In this document: positions 46,306-55,973 of the stretch, piece by piece | Position numbering within the stretch: position 1 is the stretch's first letter | Layout of the letters: each line of letters opens with the position of its first letter | Assembly: GCF_000423005.1 (NCBI RefSeq) | Contig: NZ_AUHD01000001.1 | Location: forward strand, 372,001 to 436,000 | Direction of reading: 5' to 3' | DNA length: 64,000 nt | Source of the DNA: Gelidibacter mesophilus DSM 14095 | Lineage (GTDB): Bacteria; Bacteroidota; Bacteroidia; Flavobacteriales; Flavobacteriaceae | Translations under genes and position numbers: made by a program | The notes under the pieces: model-generated | The model's database searches: none | Told to the model about the DNA's origin: nothing | What the model saw: only the letters and a program-made list of their open reading frames with translations

Positions 46306-47637
46306 TCAAAGCAATCCTCTTGATTTAATTTCCAAATATTTATTTATCGTGTCAATCGTCAAGTTCTTTGGCGTCGTTAAAATGGAGTAGATACCATATT
46401 TTCTTAACTCTTGGACAATCAATCTTTTTTCAAAAGCGAATTTTTCAGCAATTACTTTATCGTAAACCTGCTGAATCGTATCTGCTTTCTCCTCAACAAG
46501 ACTGTTCAATTTTGTGTTTTTAAAGAAAATCACCACAATAAGATGATTTTTCGCAATGGCTTTTAAATAGGCCAATTGTCTGTTTAAACTGTCTAAGGTT
46601 TCAAAATTGGTATAGAGTAAGATTAGACTGCGCTGGGTAATATTGCGTTTGATGTGGGCGTAAAGTCGGCTAAAATCACTTTCATAATAATCAGTTTTAA
46701 CGTTGTAAAGTGCTTCTAAAATCAATCGCATTTGTGAGCTTCGTCGCTGTGCGACTACCATGTTTTCTACTTTTTTTGAAAAGGAAAGCATTCCAGCTTT
46801 GTCGTGCTTTTTCAATGCAATACTACTGAGGACCAATGTGGCATTGATAGCATGGTCCAATAAGCTTAATCCATCAAAAGGCATTTTCATGACACGCCCT
46901 TTATCAATAATAGAATAGATAGGTTGTGATTTTTCATCTTGGAATTGGTTGACCATCAAACTGTTTTTCTTAGCTGTCGCTTTCCAATTAATGGTTCGTA
47001 AATCATCACCTAAAACATAGTCTTTAATTTGCTCAAACTCTATGGTATGACCAATCCGCCGTGTTTTTTTTATTCCATACTCCTGAAGACTGTGGTTGAT
47101 ATTCAGTAATTCAAATTTGCGCAGTTGCTTGAAACTAGGGTAGGTGGGCACCATGGCTTCATTCTCAAAACGGAAGCGTTTGGCAACAAGTCCTATTTTG
47201 GTTGAAGCATAGATGTTAAGATTCCCGAAATGATATTCCCCTCGTTCCGTTGGTTTGAGAATATAACGAATCCGATTTTCTTTCTTAGGTCTTACTTTTA
47301 ACTTAAGCTCAAAGTCACGCACTTGAAATTGAATAGGCACTTCATCAATAATGGTCAGATAAGTTTCAAACGGATACGTGTTTAGAATGTTGATTTCTAT
47401 TTCGTTATTATCGCCATTTGAGAATTTATCAGGTAAAATACGATGGCCAATAATTTTATTATTTCCTAGAAATACGATTAAAACATCAAGAAAAAGTAGC
47501 AAAAGCACCACTAAAATTGAGAGTTGGGCAATCCCAAATAAAATTGGAACAAAATAACTGAATACAAAGAGAGCTATAATGAATAATCCACTATAGAAAA
47601 ACCGAGGCTGTATGTAAAATGGTTTAAAGATTTTCAA
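46306..47637 (-). CDS. DUF58 domain-containing protein
   Basis: 443 residues. Two hydrophobic helices at about 15-55 are followed by the DUF58 core (DDLRTINWKATAKKNSLMVNQFQDEKSQ) and a vWA-like remainder (YSIIDKGRVM, RSLILLYTNF). DUF58 proteins work with MoxR ATPases. It lies 71 bases after the MoxR gene in a five-gene minus-strand cluster. Confidence 0.9.
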   Translation of the reverse strand: MKIFKPFYIQPRFFYSGLFIIALFVFSYFVPILFGIAQLSILVVLLLLFLDVLIVFLGNNKIIGHRILPDKFSNGDNNEIEINILNTYPFETYLTIIDEVPIQFQVRDFELKLKVRPKKENRIRYILKPTERGEYHFGNLNIYASTKIGLVAKRFRFENEAMVPTYPSFKQLRKFELLNINHSLQEYGIKKTRRIGHTIEFEQIKDYVLGDDLRTINWKATAKKNSLMVNQFQDEKSQPIYSIIDKGRVMKMPFDGLSLLDHAINATLVLSSIALKKHDKAGMLSFSKKVENMVVAQRRSSQMRLILEALYNVKTDYYESDFSRLYAHIKRNITQRSLILLYTNFETLDSLNRQLAYLKAIAKNHLIVVIFFKNTKLNSLVEEKADTIQQVYDKVIAEKFAFEKRLIVQELRKYGIYSILTTPKNLTIDTINKYLEIKSRGLL

Positions 47638-47708
47638 GCTTATTTTGTGATTTTATCTCAAATTATACATTTTTTTTGCCGCAGACTTCTTCGACTGAAG
47701 ATAGAAAA

Positions 47709-48752
47709 TTATCTCGGTATCTCAACATTCTCAATAATCTGTTTAATCACGTCTGAACTGGTGATGCCTTCCATCTCGCGTTCTGGCGTAACAATAACTC
47801 GGTGATGCAAAACAGGAATTGCGGCACGTTTGATATCTTCAGGCGTTACAAAATCCCGACCAGACATTGCTGCAAAAGCTTTACTGGCTTTTAAAATCGC
47901 AATGGACGCCCGTGGTGACGCTCCCAAATACAAAAACTGATTGTTTCTGGTTGCGATAATCAAATCGGCAATATATTTTAACAAATGTTCTTCTACTAAC
48001 ACTTGAGTCACCAATGCTTGATATGTGGTGATTTGTTCGGCAGTTAAAAATGGGGTGATCGCATCTGTTTTAACTCGGTCTTGTAAATTATGTTCGCGCA
48101 TTAAAATCTCAATTTCTTCTTCAAGATTAGGGTAGCCTACCTCAATCTTGAATAGAAAACGATCTAATTGTGCTTCTGGCAAACGATAAGTTCCTTCTTG
48201 TTCTATCGGGTTTTGAGTTGCCAAAACCATGAACGGCGATTCCAATTTGTAATAATTGCCATCAATGGTGATTTGCTGTTCCTCCATAACCTCAAACAAT
48301 GCTGCCTGTGTTTTTGCAGGCGCTCTATTGATTTCGTCTATCAATATCATATTGCTGAAAATAGGGCCCTTTTTAAACTCAAACTCTGTCGATTTTAAGT
48401 TGAATACTGAAGTGCCCAAAATATCACTGGGCATTAAATCTGGCGTAAATTGAATTCGGCTAAACTCAACACTGAGTGATTTTGCCATCAATTTTGCAGT
48501 AATAGTTTTAGCCACACCAGGGACGCCCTCAATTAAGGAGTGTCCTTTCGCAAGTAAGGATGCTAAAAGCATATCAACCATGTCTGTTTGTCCAACAATG
48601 ACTTTTCCAATTTCCGCTTTCATCTTTTGCACATTTTCCTGTAACTCAGAAAGATCCAAACGATTGGTGAATATTAAATCCTGTGAGGTTGCTTCGTGAT
48701 TGATTTCTGAATCTGTAGGGGGTTGTCCTTCAAAAAGGTCTTGGTTTTCCAT
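47709..48752 (-). CDS. MoxR-family AAA ATPase
   Basis: 347 residues. Walker A GVPGVAKT (76-83), Walker B MILIDEINRAP, sensor MVLATQNP and the family segment RLPEAQLDRFLFKI. MoxR ATPases act as chaperones for neighbouring vWA/DUF58 proteins. The first 30 residues are a variable, acidic leader. Four bases separate it from the DUF4350 gene upstream. Confidence 0.95.
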   Translation of the reverse strand: MENQDLFEGQPPTDSEINHEATSQDLIFTNRLDLSELQENVQKMKAEIGKVIVGQTDMVDMLLASLLAKGHSLIEGVPGVAKTITAKLMAKSLSVEFSRIQFTPDLMPSDILGTSVFNLKSTEFEFKKGPIFSNMILIDEINRAPAKTQAALFEVMEEQQITIDGNYYKLESPFMVLATQNPIEQEGTYRLPEAQLDRFLFKIEVGYPNLEEEIEILMREHNLQDRVKTDAITPFLTAEQITTYQALVTQVLVEEHLLKYIADLIIATRNNQFLYLGASPRASIAILKASKAFAAMSGRDFVTPEDIKRAAIPVLHHRVIVTPEREMEGITSSDVIKQIIENVEIPR

Positions 48753-48756
48753 AAGT

Positions 48757-49962
48757 TTATGAATAAAATTCTTCGATGTGTTTATTGAGTTTTAAAAGAT
48801 TGTCTTCAAAAAACTCATTTTTAGTCCGTAACCAATTGATGAAATTAATGGTTTTTTTAACGGTTTCTTTGTTTTTGCCAGATTTTTGGGAGAGTTTGAT
48901 TATAAACTCTTCGTTTAAATTGGTAGTGTCTAAATTGTAATCAGCTCTTATTTTCTCTAAAAAATAGGTGATTTTCTTATCAATGAGGTTTTTATGATCC
49001 TGGGTTTCATAATAAAGGTTGGAAATTGTTTTCACAAATCCCACGGTGGTGTTTTCTAACGGCTTTATTATGGGGATGATGCGTTGTCTTCTTTTTGCAT
49101 TGAAAATCATAAATAACACCGTTAAAATTAGGGCTAGATACCAAGCCCATTTAAAGGAGGTTTGTTGCAGAAACCAGCTCAAATTTGACCTCTCTTCAGC
49201 ATCGCCATAATACGAATCGAAGTATTTTGTGTAGGAATCAAAATAGATAGTGGCATTTGGTAGATAGGAGAGGACGCCTTCAACGTAAAGGTAGCGATCA
49301 TCCTTCAGGATATTATAATTTGTAAAAACCTTAGGTTCTAAATGCAGATAGATATGCCCATCTTCAAAAGGGATTTTCAGAAAATTGATCAAATTAAGAT
49401 CTTCGTTTACATACCCCAAAGTTTTGTATGATTCAGCTTCAAATTTTGAAAAATAGGCTGTACTTTCACTTTTGTCAATGGTTGTGTTTTTAGAGCTGAA
49501 ATTCCTGTTATTAAAGCCCAACATTGCAACGCTGTCTTTGTTTTTTAAAACTTTAACCGCTAAGTTCAAAGTGTCCAACAACGGTTGAGGAAAAGTGTAG
49601 TCTGACATAAAAACCGTATTGCCGTTTCCTGCAAAAATGAGCAGCTCCTCAATATCTCCAATTTCCAAATAGCTGGAATTTCCAATTAAAACATAATTTC
49701 CTGCTGCTATGTGATCGCCATAGCCTTCATCTGAGTTGGCATAAAAATAGTTATAAGGTGAATAGTAGATGGTTTTTAATTTCTGGCCATCAAAAAGGTT
49801 TGGTAATTCCTTATAAAGCACACTAACGCCATAAGGCTTGTTACTTTTCTCATTAAAACTTTCTTCCCAATCAATTTTCCGATTGCTATTATAGTCTAAC
49901 GTAATGGCAACCGTAATGATGGTTGCTGCAATAATTAATAGGGTAATTACCGTTTTGTTCAT
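48757..49962 (-). CDS. DUF4350 domain-containing protein
   Basis: 401 residues with an N-terminal helix (VITLLIIAATIITVAITLDY), a periplasmic domain with SNKPYGVSVLYKELPNLF, and a second helix around 275-295 followed by KRRQRIIPIIKPLENTTVGF. The family is found with DUF4129 and MoxR genes. It overlaps DUF4129 by 4 bases (ATGA). Confidence 0.8.
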   Translation of the reverse strand: MNKTVITLLIIAATIITVAITLDYNSNRKIDWEESFNEKSNKPYGVSVLYKELPNLFDGQKLKTIYYSPYNYFYANSDEGYGDHIAAGNYVLIGNSSYLEIGDIEELLIFAGNGNTVFMSDYTFPQPLLDTLNLAVKVLKNKDSVAMLGFNNRNFSSKNTTIDKSESTAYFSKFEAESYKTLGYVNEDLNLINFLKIPFEDGHIYLHLEPKVFTNYNILKDDRYLYVEGVLSYLPNATIYFDSYTKYFDSYYGDAEERSNLSWFLQQTSFKWAWYLALILTVLFMIFNAKRRQRIIPIIKPLENTTVGFVKTISNLYYETQDHKNLIDKKITYFLEKIRADYNLDTTNLNEEFIIKLSQKSGKNKETVKKTINFINWLRTKNEFFEDNLLKLNKHIEEFYS

Positions 49963-50687
49963 GAGTTGACCTCTTTAATTAGTTGAACAAAGCTTTTTTT
50001 TGCCAATTGGTATTGTTCTAAGTTTAGGGTAAACTCGCCATACCAGGTGTAGTTATAAATATAAGAGGTGTATGAAAAATCCTTGCTGAATTTGTGTGAT
50101 GCAATGGCATTCATGTAATCCGCATTGGTCTTGTCGTCCTCATATTTAATGAAATTTTTAAGAGTCAGCTGTTTTAAAACTAATAAATAATAATATCTAA
50201 TGGCCAATCTATAATCGTTAGTGTTTTCCGCATTGGTAATCAGCGCCTTGATGTCAGCATGTTCTATATTGGCAGCCGTAATTTCACCATAGGCTTTTAA
50301 TTTTTCGTTATTTCTTGAAGAAAACAATCGGCTACTGCCATCATTTAAAAGGGTATAGGCCAAATAAGCCACGGCTACGATTAGAATAAGAATAAAAACC
50401 CAATTGAATACGTTGAAATCGAAAGAAGAACTGTCAGTAGTATCATCTTCTTTAATATTGGGGGTTTCTTCAGAATACTTTGAAGCATCACCATATTTTG
50501 AAGGTGTAGAGCGCACCACGGCTTTACCTTCATAATTGTATTTTCTACCTGAATAGTTGTCTTTAAACCCTTCGTTAAATTCACGTTTGGTTTGGGGTGG
50601 CTGCAAAGAAGTATTGGCCCAGAGTGACGTATTCACATGGAGCAGAAGCATGCAGGCGATAAAAATTAAGGACAGGTTAAGTTTCAT
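49959..50687 (-). CDS. DUF4129-type membrane protein
   Basis: 242 residues with a signal-like N-terminus, a second helix (VFNWVFILILIVAVAYLAYTLL, approximately 92-113) and a C-terminal helical domain (NTNDYRLAIRYYYLLVLKQL, TWYGEFTLNLEQY) typical of DUF4129. Function unknown. It starts one base after the SpoIIM stop and overlaps the DUF4350 start. Confidence 0.75.
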   Translation of the reverse strand: MKLNLSLIFIACMLLLHVNTSLWANTSLQPPQTKREFNEGFKDNYSGRKYNYEGKAVVRSTPSKYGDASKYSEETPNIKEDDTTDSSSFDFNVFNWVFILILIVAVAYLAYTLLNDGSSRLFSSRNNEKLKAYGEITAANIEHADIKALITNAENTNDYRLAIRYYYLLVLKQLTLKNFIKYEDDKTNADYMNAIASHKFSKDFSYTSYIYNYTWYGEFTLNLEQYQLAKKSFVQLIKEVNS

Positions 50688-51671
50688 TTAAGTTATTATG
50701 GGCACCAATTGCGCATCACGTTTTTTCTTTACAACAAATGGATAAATTAGATAATAGTAACTAATACATCCTAAAGTTGCCAAGATAATACCAACCGAAA
50801 TCAATTTGGGCATTTCTTGGGAATATCTTGTGATAAATCCTTCTAGAAATCCAGCGAAGAACGTAAATGGAAAGGTGCTGATCACTATTTTAACACCTGT
50901 TTTGGCCCCTTGCTTAAAGGATGTGAATCTTGAGTGCGTTCCCGGAAATAAGATACTTGCACCTAAGATTAGTCCTGCAGCGGCTTCAATGACGATGGCA
51001 AAAATCTCCATGGAGCCGTGAATCCAGATGCCTCTTACGCTTTCCCAAAAGACTTGCTTTTCGTAAAAAAAATATTGAAAAGAGCCCAACATAATACAGT
51101 TCTTAAATAAAATATAGACGGTCCCAAGTCCGCCAAAAACGCCAAGAACGAAAGCAATAATGCCAACCCGTAAATTATTTACGGTTATGCCTATAAAACT
51201 CCCCCAGTTACTGCCACTTTTATAAACTGCCACGGGATTACCAGCTTCAATATTTTCTAAGGTCATATTGACATATTCGTCACCTAAAATCGAACGGACG
51301 AATTCGCCATCATTCGCCGCTGAAAATGCGCCAATGGATGTAAAAATGGTAAAGATGATGAAGGCGATATAAACAAACCTTCTGTATTGATACATAATCA
51401 ACGGAATTTCCGTTTTCCAAAATGCGACAATCCTATTGGTGTCTTCGCGCTTCGTTTTATAGATTTTCTGAAAAGCTTTTGCCGCTAATTGATTTAAATA
51501 TGTAATTACTTTACTTTTGGGGTAGTAAGTTTGCGCATAGGCCAAATCATTGATCAATTGAATATATTGAGAAGCGAGTTCGTCTGGATTTTTAAAATCA
51601 TTATTGAAAATGGCGGTTTCAAAACTCAGCCATTTTTCTTTATTTTGTTTAATAAACGCAACTTCTCTCAT
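50688..51671 (-). CDS. SpoIIM-like membrane protein
   Basis: 327 residues. Starts MREVAFIKQNKEKWLSFE, as usual for the family, then five or so hydrophobic helices with GVFGGLGTVYILFKNCIMLG and GIWIHGSMEIFAIVIEAAAG. Related to stage II sporulation protein M, although flavobacteria do not sporulate. It heads the cluster, with only 24 bases to the divergent RDD gene. Confidence 0.9.
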   Translation of the reverse strand: MREVAFIKQNKEKWLSFETAIFNNDFKNPDELASQYIQLINDLAYAQTYYPKSKVITYLNQLAAKAFQKIYKTKREDTNRIVAFWKTEIPLIMYQYRRFVYIAFIIFTIFTSIGAFSAANDGEFVRSILGDEYVNMTLENIEAGNPVAVYKSGSNWGSFIGITVNNLRVGIIAFVLGVFGGLGTVYILFKNCIMLGSFQYFFYEKQVFWESVRGIWIHGSMEIFAIVIEAAAGLILGASILFPGTHSRFTSFKQGAKTGVKIVISTFPFTFFAGFLEGFITRYSQEMPKLISVGIILATLGCISYYYLIYPFVVKKKRDAQLVPIIT

Positions 51672-51695
51672 ACAGTTGTTAAAATAAAATATAAT

Positions 51696-52412
51696 ATGTC
51701 AGAGTTACAAATTAACACTACCCAAAATGTAAAAATTAATTTTACCGCTTCAGGGGTTGGGGAACGTTTGTTGGCGTTTATTATCGATATGCTTATCAAA
51801 ATTGGCTATATCACTTTGTTGAACATGAGTATTGGAGCTTTTCAGGACATGGATCAATGGTCGCAGATTGGTATTAATACATTGCTAGGTCTACCTGTTG
51901 TGTTTTATACCTTGATCTTGGAAGCGCTCCTGGAAGGGCAGACCATTGGTAAAAAACTGATGAAGATAAAAGTGGTGAAAATTGATGGGTATCAAGCCTC
52001 CCTCGCTGATTATGTAGTGCGTTGGTTTTTTAGAATTGTGGATATTTATATATTCGGGCTGGGGTTCTTCGTCATTCTTTTTAGTAAACGGTCACAGCGC
52101 TTGGGAGATATGGCCGCTGGAACCTCTGTGATAATGTTAAGGGATAAAGTGAGTATCAGACATACAATTTTAGAAGATTTACAAGATGATTACCAGCCCA
52201 CATATCCAACAGTGATAAAGCTTTCTGATAATGATGCGCGGATTATTAAAGACACTTTCTCAACAGCGAGATTAGCCAATGATTATCAAACCTTGATTAA
52301 ACTTCGCAACAAAATCACAGAGGTTATTGGCGTAAAGGCGATTCATGGCAATGATATTCAATTTATAGATACCATTTTAAAAGATTATAATTACTATACG
52401 CAAAGTATGTAA
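51696..52412 (+). CDS. RDD-family membrane protein
   Basis: 238 residues from ATG 51696; the open frame extends to 51531 inside the SpoIIM gene but the shorter start fits the family (TASGVGERLLAFIIDMLIKI). RDD segments: helices at about 30-50 and 65-85, then GQTIGKKLMKIKVVK and QRLGDMAAGTSVIM. Such proteins occur with SpoIIM/MoxR clusters; the role is unknown. A C-terminal cytoplasmic tail of about 80 residues follows. Confidence 0.88.
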   Translation: MSELQINTTQNVKINFTASGVGERLLAFIIDMLIKIGYITLLNMSIGAFQDMDQWSQIGINTLLGLPVVFYTLILEALLEGQTIGKKLMKIKVVKIDGYQASLADYVVRWFFRIVDIYIFGLGFFVILFSKRSQRLGDMAAGTSVIMLRDKVSIRHTILEDLQDDYQPTYPTVIKLSDNDARIIKDTFSTARLANDYQTLIKLRNKITEVIGVKAIHGNDIQFIDTILKDYNYYTQSM

Positions 52413-52721
52413 GCAGCGAACCATATTTTCCTTTTCGGAAAATGTGTGTGAGTCACTTATCTTGTCCTGATCCCAGTTGAAGGGCTTATCCTGATTTTGT
52501 TATGGACTTACGATTCTGAAATTTTATTATCTATTAAAGCATATAAAAGTCTCATATTTCAGACCTCATCAAGATTTTGAACTTACTGTTTTCAATCCTT
52601 TCATCTCTAGAGGTTTTGTAAAAACATAAAACACGCAAATTGATATTTTAATCCCTTAAAATTTCTGATTGCTCAACAGGTGTTGTTATCTTTGACCGCT
52701 AAATAACTTTCTAGAAAAACT
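52413..52721. other. 309-bp gap, promoter only
   Basis: No gene seen. TATCTTTG (52687-52694) matches TANNTTTG and has a TTG at 52669-52671, 15 bases upstream. This is the likely promoter of the TRIC-like gene. Confidence 0.45.
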
Positions 52722-53348
52722 ATGTTTCTACAAACCCTTGACATTCTCGGTACGATTGCCTTTGCAATTTCTGGTGTATCGGTAGCGATGAGTAAAAAAA
52801 TGGATCCTTTTGGCGTGCTGATAATCGCTTTCGTGACGGCAGCAGGCGGGGGTACTTTAAGGGATATTTTAATTGGGTTGACGCCAGTAACCTGGATGAC
52901 CAACATGACTTATGTTTACGTCATTTTTGGAGCTACTGTTTTTACAATTATTTTTAAACAGAAAATTAATTATTTGCGTACGTCGTTGCTGCTTTTTGAC
53001 AGCATCGGAATTGGGCTTTATACAGTTGTGGGTATTGAAAAAGGTTTGACGGCCGGGTTGCATCCGATTATCTGTATTTCACTGGGAACAATAACAGCTT
53101 GTTTTGGTGGAGTGATCAGAGATATTTTGTCAAATGAAATTCCTGTCATATTTAGAACAAAGGAAATTTATGCCACAGCTTGTATATTGGGAGGCATCAC
53201 CTATTTTCTTTTAAGACGCTTTCCAATAGAAGATAACGTGATTTTCATGATTGCGGGTGCTGTGGTTATATCGGTCAGGTTAATTGCCTTAAAATTCAAT
53301 ATCAGTTTACCGAATTTGTATAAGAGTGACAACAAAAGTAAAGCGTAG
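52722..53348 (+). CDS. TRIC/UPF0126 cation channel family protein
   Basis: 208 residues with about seven hydrophobic helices. Two inverted repeats bear the family motif: GGGTLRDILIGLTPVTWM near residue 42 and FGGVIRDILSNEIPVIF near residue 128. Bacterial members are predicted potassium-selective trimeric channels. It is a single gene. Confidence 0.9.
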   Translation: MFLQTLDILGTIAFAISGVSVAMSKKMDPFGVLIIAFVTAAGGGTLRDILIGLTPVTWMTNMTYVYVIFGATVFTIIFKQKINYLRTSLLLFDSIGIGLYTVVGIEKGLTAGLHPIICISLGTITACFGGVIRDILSNEIPVIFRTKEIYATACILGGITYFLLRRFPIEDNVIFMIAGAVVISVRLIALKFNISLPNLYKSDNKSKA

Positions 53349-53515
53349 TTTAGGTGGGCTTTGAAATGACATATAGATATCTAGTTGAGGGAGTCTTGCT
53401 TAACTTCTAAAAATTTTGACACGGATTTTACTGATTTTCACAGACCCTTTGCTGAAAAGTCATGAGTACATATTTTGCTTGATATTTCACTAATGCAACA
53501 GACCTACAGTCGGTA

Positions 53516-53701
53516 TTAAAAGTATTTTTCAAATGCCTCTATTGCGGTTTGCCCAATAATTTTATCAGGTAAGTTTCCCTACCATTTATTGTGGCGGGCT
53601 TGTTCTTCCGGTTGCTTTAAACATCTTCCTTCAATATTGGAATCAAGAATTTTTTAAATCTCACAAGCTTTTTTTAGCCCGTTCCCGTTGTAATAGTCTG
53701 A
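53516..53701 (-). pseudogene. Decayed C-terminal gene remnant
   Basis: A minus-strand frame reads NGNGLKKACEI, stop, KILDSNIEGRCLKQPEEQ, then ARHNKW, stop, GNLPDKIIGQTAIEAFEKYF and a natural stop at 53516-53518. Amino acid make-up is protein-like but there are two in-frame stops and no start. I cannot name the parent gene. Chance is possible. Confidence 0.35.
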
Positions 53702-53705
53702 ATAA

Positions 53706-53733
53706 GAAAGCCACGCTTTTTAGCGTGGCTTTC
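53706..53733 (-). terminator. Hairpin after the M3 peptidase gene
   Basis: GAAAGCCACGCT pairs with AGCGTGGCTTTC around TTTT. A short T-rich tail on the minus strand suits the peptidase transcript. Confidence 0.75.
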
Positions 53734-53754
53734 AATTTATGAGAAAATTAAAAT

Positions 53755-55911
53755 TTAACTTTTTGGAACAGGGAAACCTCTGTCTCTTAATAGAGCTTCA
53801 ATTTTTGCGTCGCGACCTCTGAACAAGCGATAGGCTTCTGCGGGATCCATAGAGTTTCTTGGTGCAAATAAGTATTTCACTAATTTATCAGCCATTTCTT
53901 TGTCGTAAAAACCACCTGGTGCATCTTTAAATGCTTCTGACGCATCTGCCGTTAAAACATCTGCCCACATATACCCATAATATGCTGTAGCGTAACCTTC
54001 ACCTGAAAAGACGTGGCCAAACTGAGGGGTTCTGTGACGCATCACCAATTCTTTTGGCATGCCCATTTCGTTTAATGTTTCACGCTCAAATTTGTCGATA
54101 TCAATATTTTCGGGATCAGCCAAATGCAATTTCATGTCCATCAAAGCTGATGCTAAAAACTCTGTCGTTCCAAATCCTTGGTTAAACGTGGATGCTTTTT
54201 TAATTTTTTCAACCAATGCTGTCGGGATAGGTTCACCAGTTTTGTAGTGTACCAAAAATTGGTTGATCACTTCGTCAGTAGATAACCAGCGCTCTAATAA
54301 TTGCGACTGGAATTCTGTATAATCTCTAACCCCACCATTTAAAGTTGGGTATTTTACATTTGAAGAAAAGAAATGCAAGGCGTGACCGAACTCATGGAAA
54401 AATGTCGTCGCATCATCCCAAGACACTAAAACAGGCTCACCAGGAGCAGGTTTTACAAAATTGGAGTTGTTTGACGCCAAAACGGTTTCGTCGCCATCAT
54501 AAGTCGTATGACTACGGTATGTGGTTGCCCAAGCGCCAGAACGCTTTCCTTCACGAGCAAACGGATCCAAATACCATAAGCCAATATGTTCGCCTGAATC
54601 CTTATCGGTAACATCCCAGACTTTTACATCTTCATGAAAAACGGGTACGCTGCCTTCCTTTACTGGCGTAAAGTTATAATTGAACAAACGTCCGGCAGTG
54701 TAAAACAAGGCTTGAGTCAATTGATCAAGCTGTAGATATTGTTTAACTTCTTCACTATCCAAATCATATTTCTTTTGGCGTACTTTTTCGGCGTAATATC
54801 TGTAATCCCAAGGTTCAATGGTAATTTTGTCGCCGTTGGCATTGGCTACAGCTTGCATATCCGCTACTTCTTCCTTGACCCGTGCAATGGCAGCTGGCCA
54901 AACAGCCATCATTAAATCCATTGCGTTTTCTGGGGTTTTAGCCATCCTGTCCTGTAAGCGCCATTCTGCATAATTGTCATTGCCCATCAGCCCAACGCGC
55001 TCTTTACGAAGTTTCAAGATTTGTGCAATCAAATCGTTGTTGTCATATTCGTCACCATTGTCACCACGGGAATAATAGTTGGTCCATACCTGCTTGCGCA
55101 GTTCGCGTTCAGTAGAATAGGTCAAATACGGATCCATGGAAGAACGTGTGTTGGTAATGGCATATTTTCCATCTTCGCCCTTATCTGAAGCTATTTTAGC
55201 AGCTGATTTGATAAAAGATTCTGATAGTCCACCCAATTGATCTTCATTTAAATAAGTCACATAATTCTCTTCGTCATGTAAAATGTTGTTCGAAAATTTG
55301 GTATAGATTGATGACAGTTCCTTGTTGATTTCAGCGTAGCGTTTCTTTTGCTCAGCGTTTAAATTAGCGCCATTCATTTCAAAGCTTTTGTAAGTCAAAT
55401 CAACCACACGCTGCTGGTCGGCTTCTAGAGGTGTTTTTTGTGAGGCGTCATAGACGGTTTTAATCCGTTGGAACAGTTTTTCGTTTTGGGATATTTTAGA
55501 ACTGTAGTCCGACAGCTTAGGGGCTAACTCGGCTTGAATGTCCCTAAATTCTGGAGAGGACATATTGCTGCTCAAAATTCCGTAGTATGTAAAAACGCGA
55601 TTGAGCTCTTTTGCTGAGCGTTCCATGGCAACTATTGTATTTTCAAAAGTTGCAGGTTCAGGATTGTTGGCTATTTTCTCAATATCTGCCAAGCCTAGCT
55701 CCATTCCTTTTTCAACAGCTTCCTTAACATCTTCTACATTCATCTTGTCAAATGCCGGAACACCATCATAAGGGCCTGTCCATTCTTGTAGGAGGACATT
55801 ATCATTTGTAGCCATAGTGTTTTCCTTTTTTTCTTCTTCTTTACAGCTTGAAAAAGCAATAAGCGCAAATAAACTCAAGGTTTTAATGTGTTTCAGGTTG
55901 TTTTTTGTCAT
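53755..55911 (-). CDS. M3-family metallopeptidase (peptidyl-dipeptidase type), lipoprotein
   Basis: 718 residues with a lipobox Cys23 (FSSC). The zinc motif HEFGH is at 506-510 (FFHEFGHALHFF) with ESxL-type downstream Glu region. Length matches Dcp/OpdA enzymes, which trim oligopeptides. A lipid anchor points to the periplasm or surface, unlike cytoplasmic E. coli OpdA. It is convergent with nothing downstream and runs 62 bases after the cyclophilin gene. Confidence 0.93.
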   Translation of the reverse strand: MTKNNLKHIKTLSLFALIAFSSCKEEEKKENTMATNDNVLLQEWTGPYDGVPAFDKMNVEDVKEAVEKGMELGLADIEKIANNPEPATFENTIVAMERSAKELNRVFTYYGILSSNMSSPEFRDIQAELAPKLSDYSSKISQNEKLFQRIKTVYDASQKTPLEADQQRVVDLTYKSFEMNGANLNAEQKKRYAEINKELSSIYTKFSNNILHDEENYVTYLNEDQLGGLSESFIKSAAKIASDKGEDGKYAITNTRSSMDPYLTYSTERELRKQVWTNYYSRGDNGDEYDNNDLIAQILKLRKERVGLMGNDNYAEWRLQDRMAKTPENAMDLMMAVWPAAIARVKEEVADMQAVANANGDKITIEPWDYRYYAEKVRQKKYDLDSEEVKQYLQLDQLTQALFYTAGRLFNYNFTPVKEGSVPVFHEDVKVWDVTDKDSGEHIGLWYLDPFAREGKRSGAWATTYRSHTTYDGDETVLASNNSNFVKPAPGEPVLVSWDDATTFFHEFGHALHFFSSNVKYPTLNGGVRDYTEFQSQLLERWLSTDEVINQFLVHYKTGEPIPTALVEKIKKASTFNQGFGTTEFLASALMDMKLHLADPENIDIDKFERETLNEMGMPKELVMRHRTPQFGHVFSGEGYATAYYGYMWADVLTADASEAFKDAPGGFYDKEMADKLVKYLFAPRNSMDPAEAYRLFRGRDAKIEALLRDRGFPVPKS

Positions 55912-55973
55912 TGGTTTTAGTGTTAATTTTTAAAGTCTTCCAAGATATCGAAATTAAAGGGCAATTTTCTTAA

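Larger units (their letters stand above)
53349..53754. other. 406-bp gap with remnant and terminator
   Basis: The gap between the TRIC-like gene and the M3 peptidase end holds the decayed frame at 53516-53701 and the hairpin at 53706-53733. No intact gene seen. Confidence 0.5.

Noticed and set aside
50688-51671. Sporulation locus from the SpoIIM match
   Set aside because: No other sporulation genes; SpoIIM-like proteins are widespread in non-spore formers with RDD and MoxR clusters.
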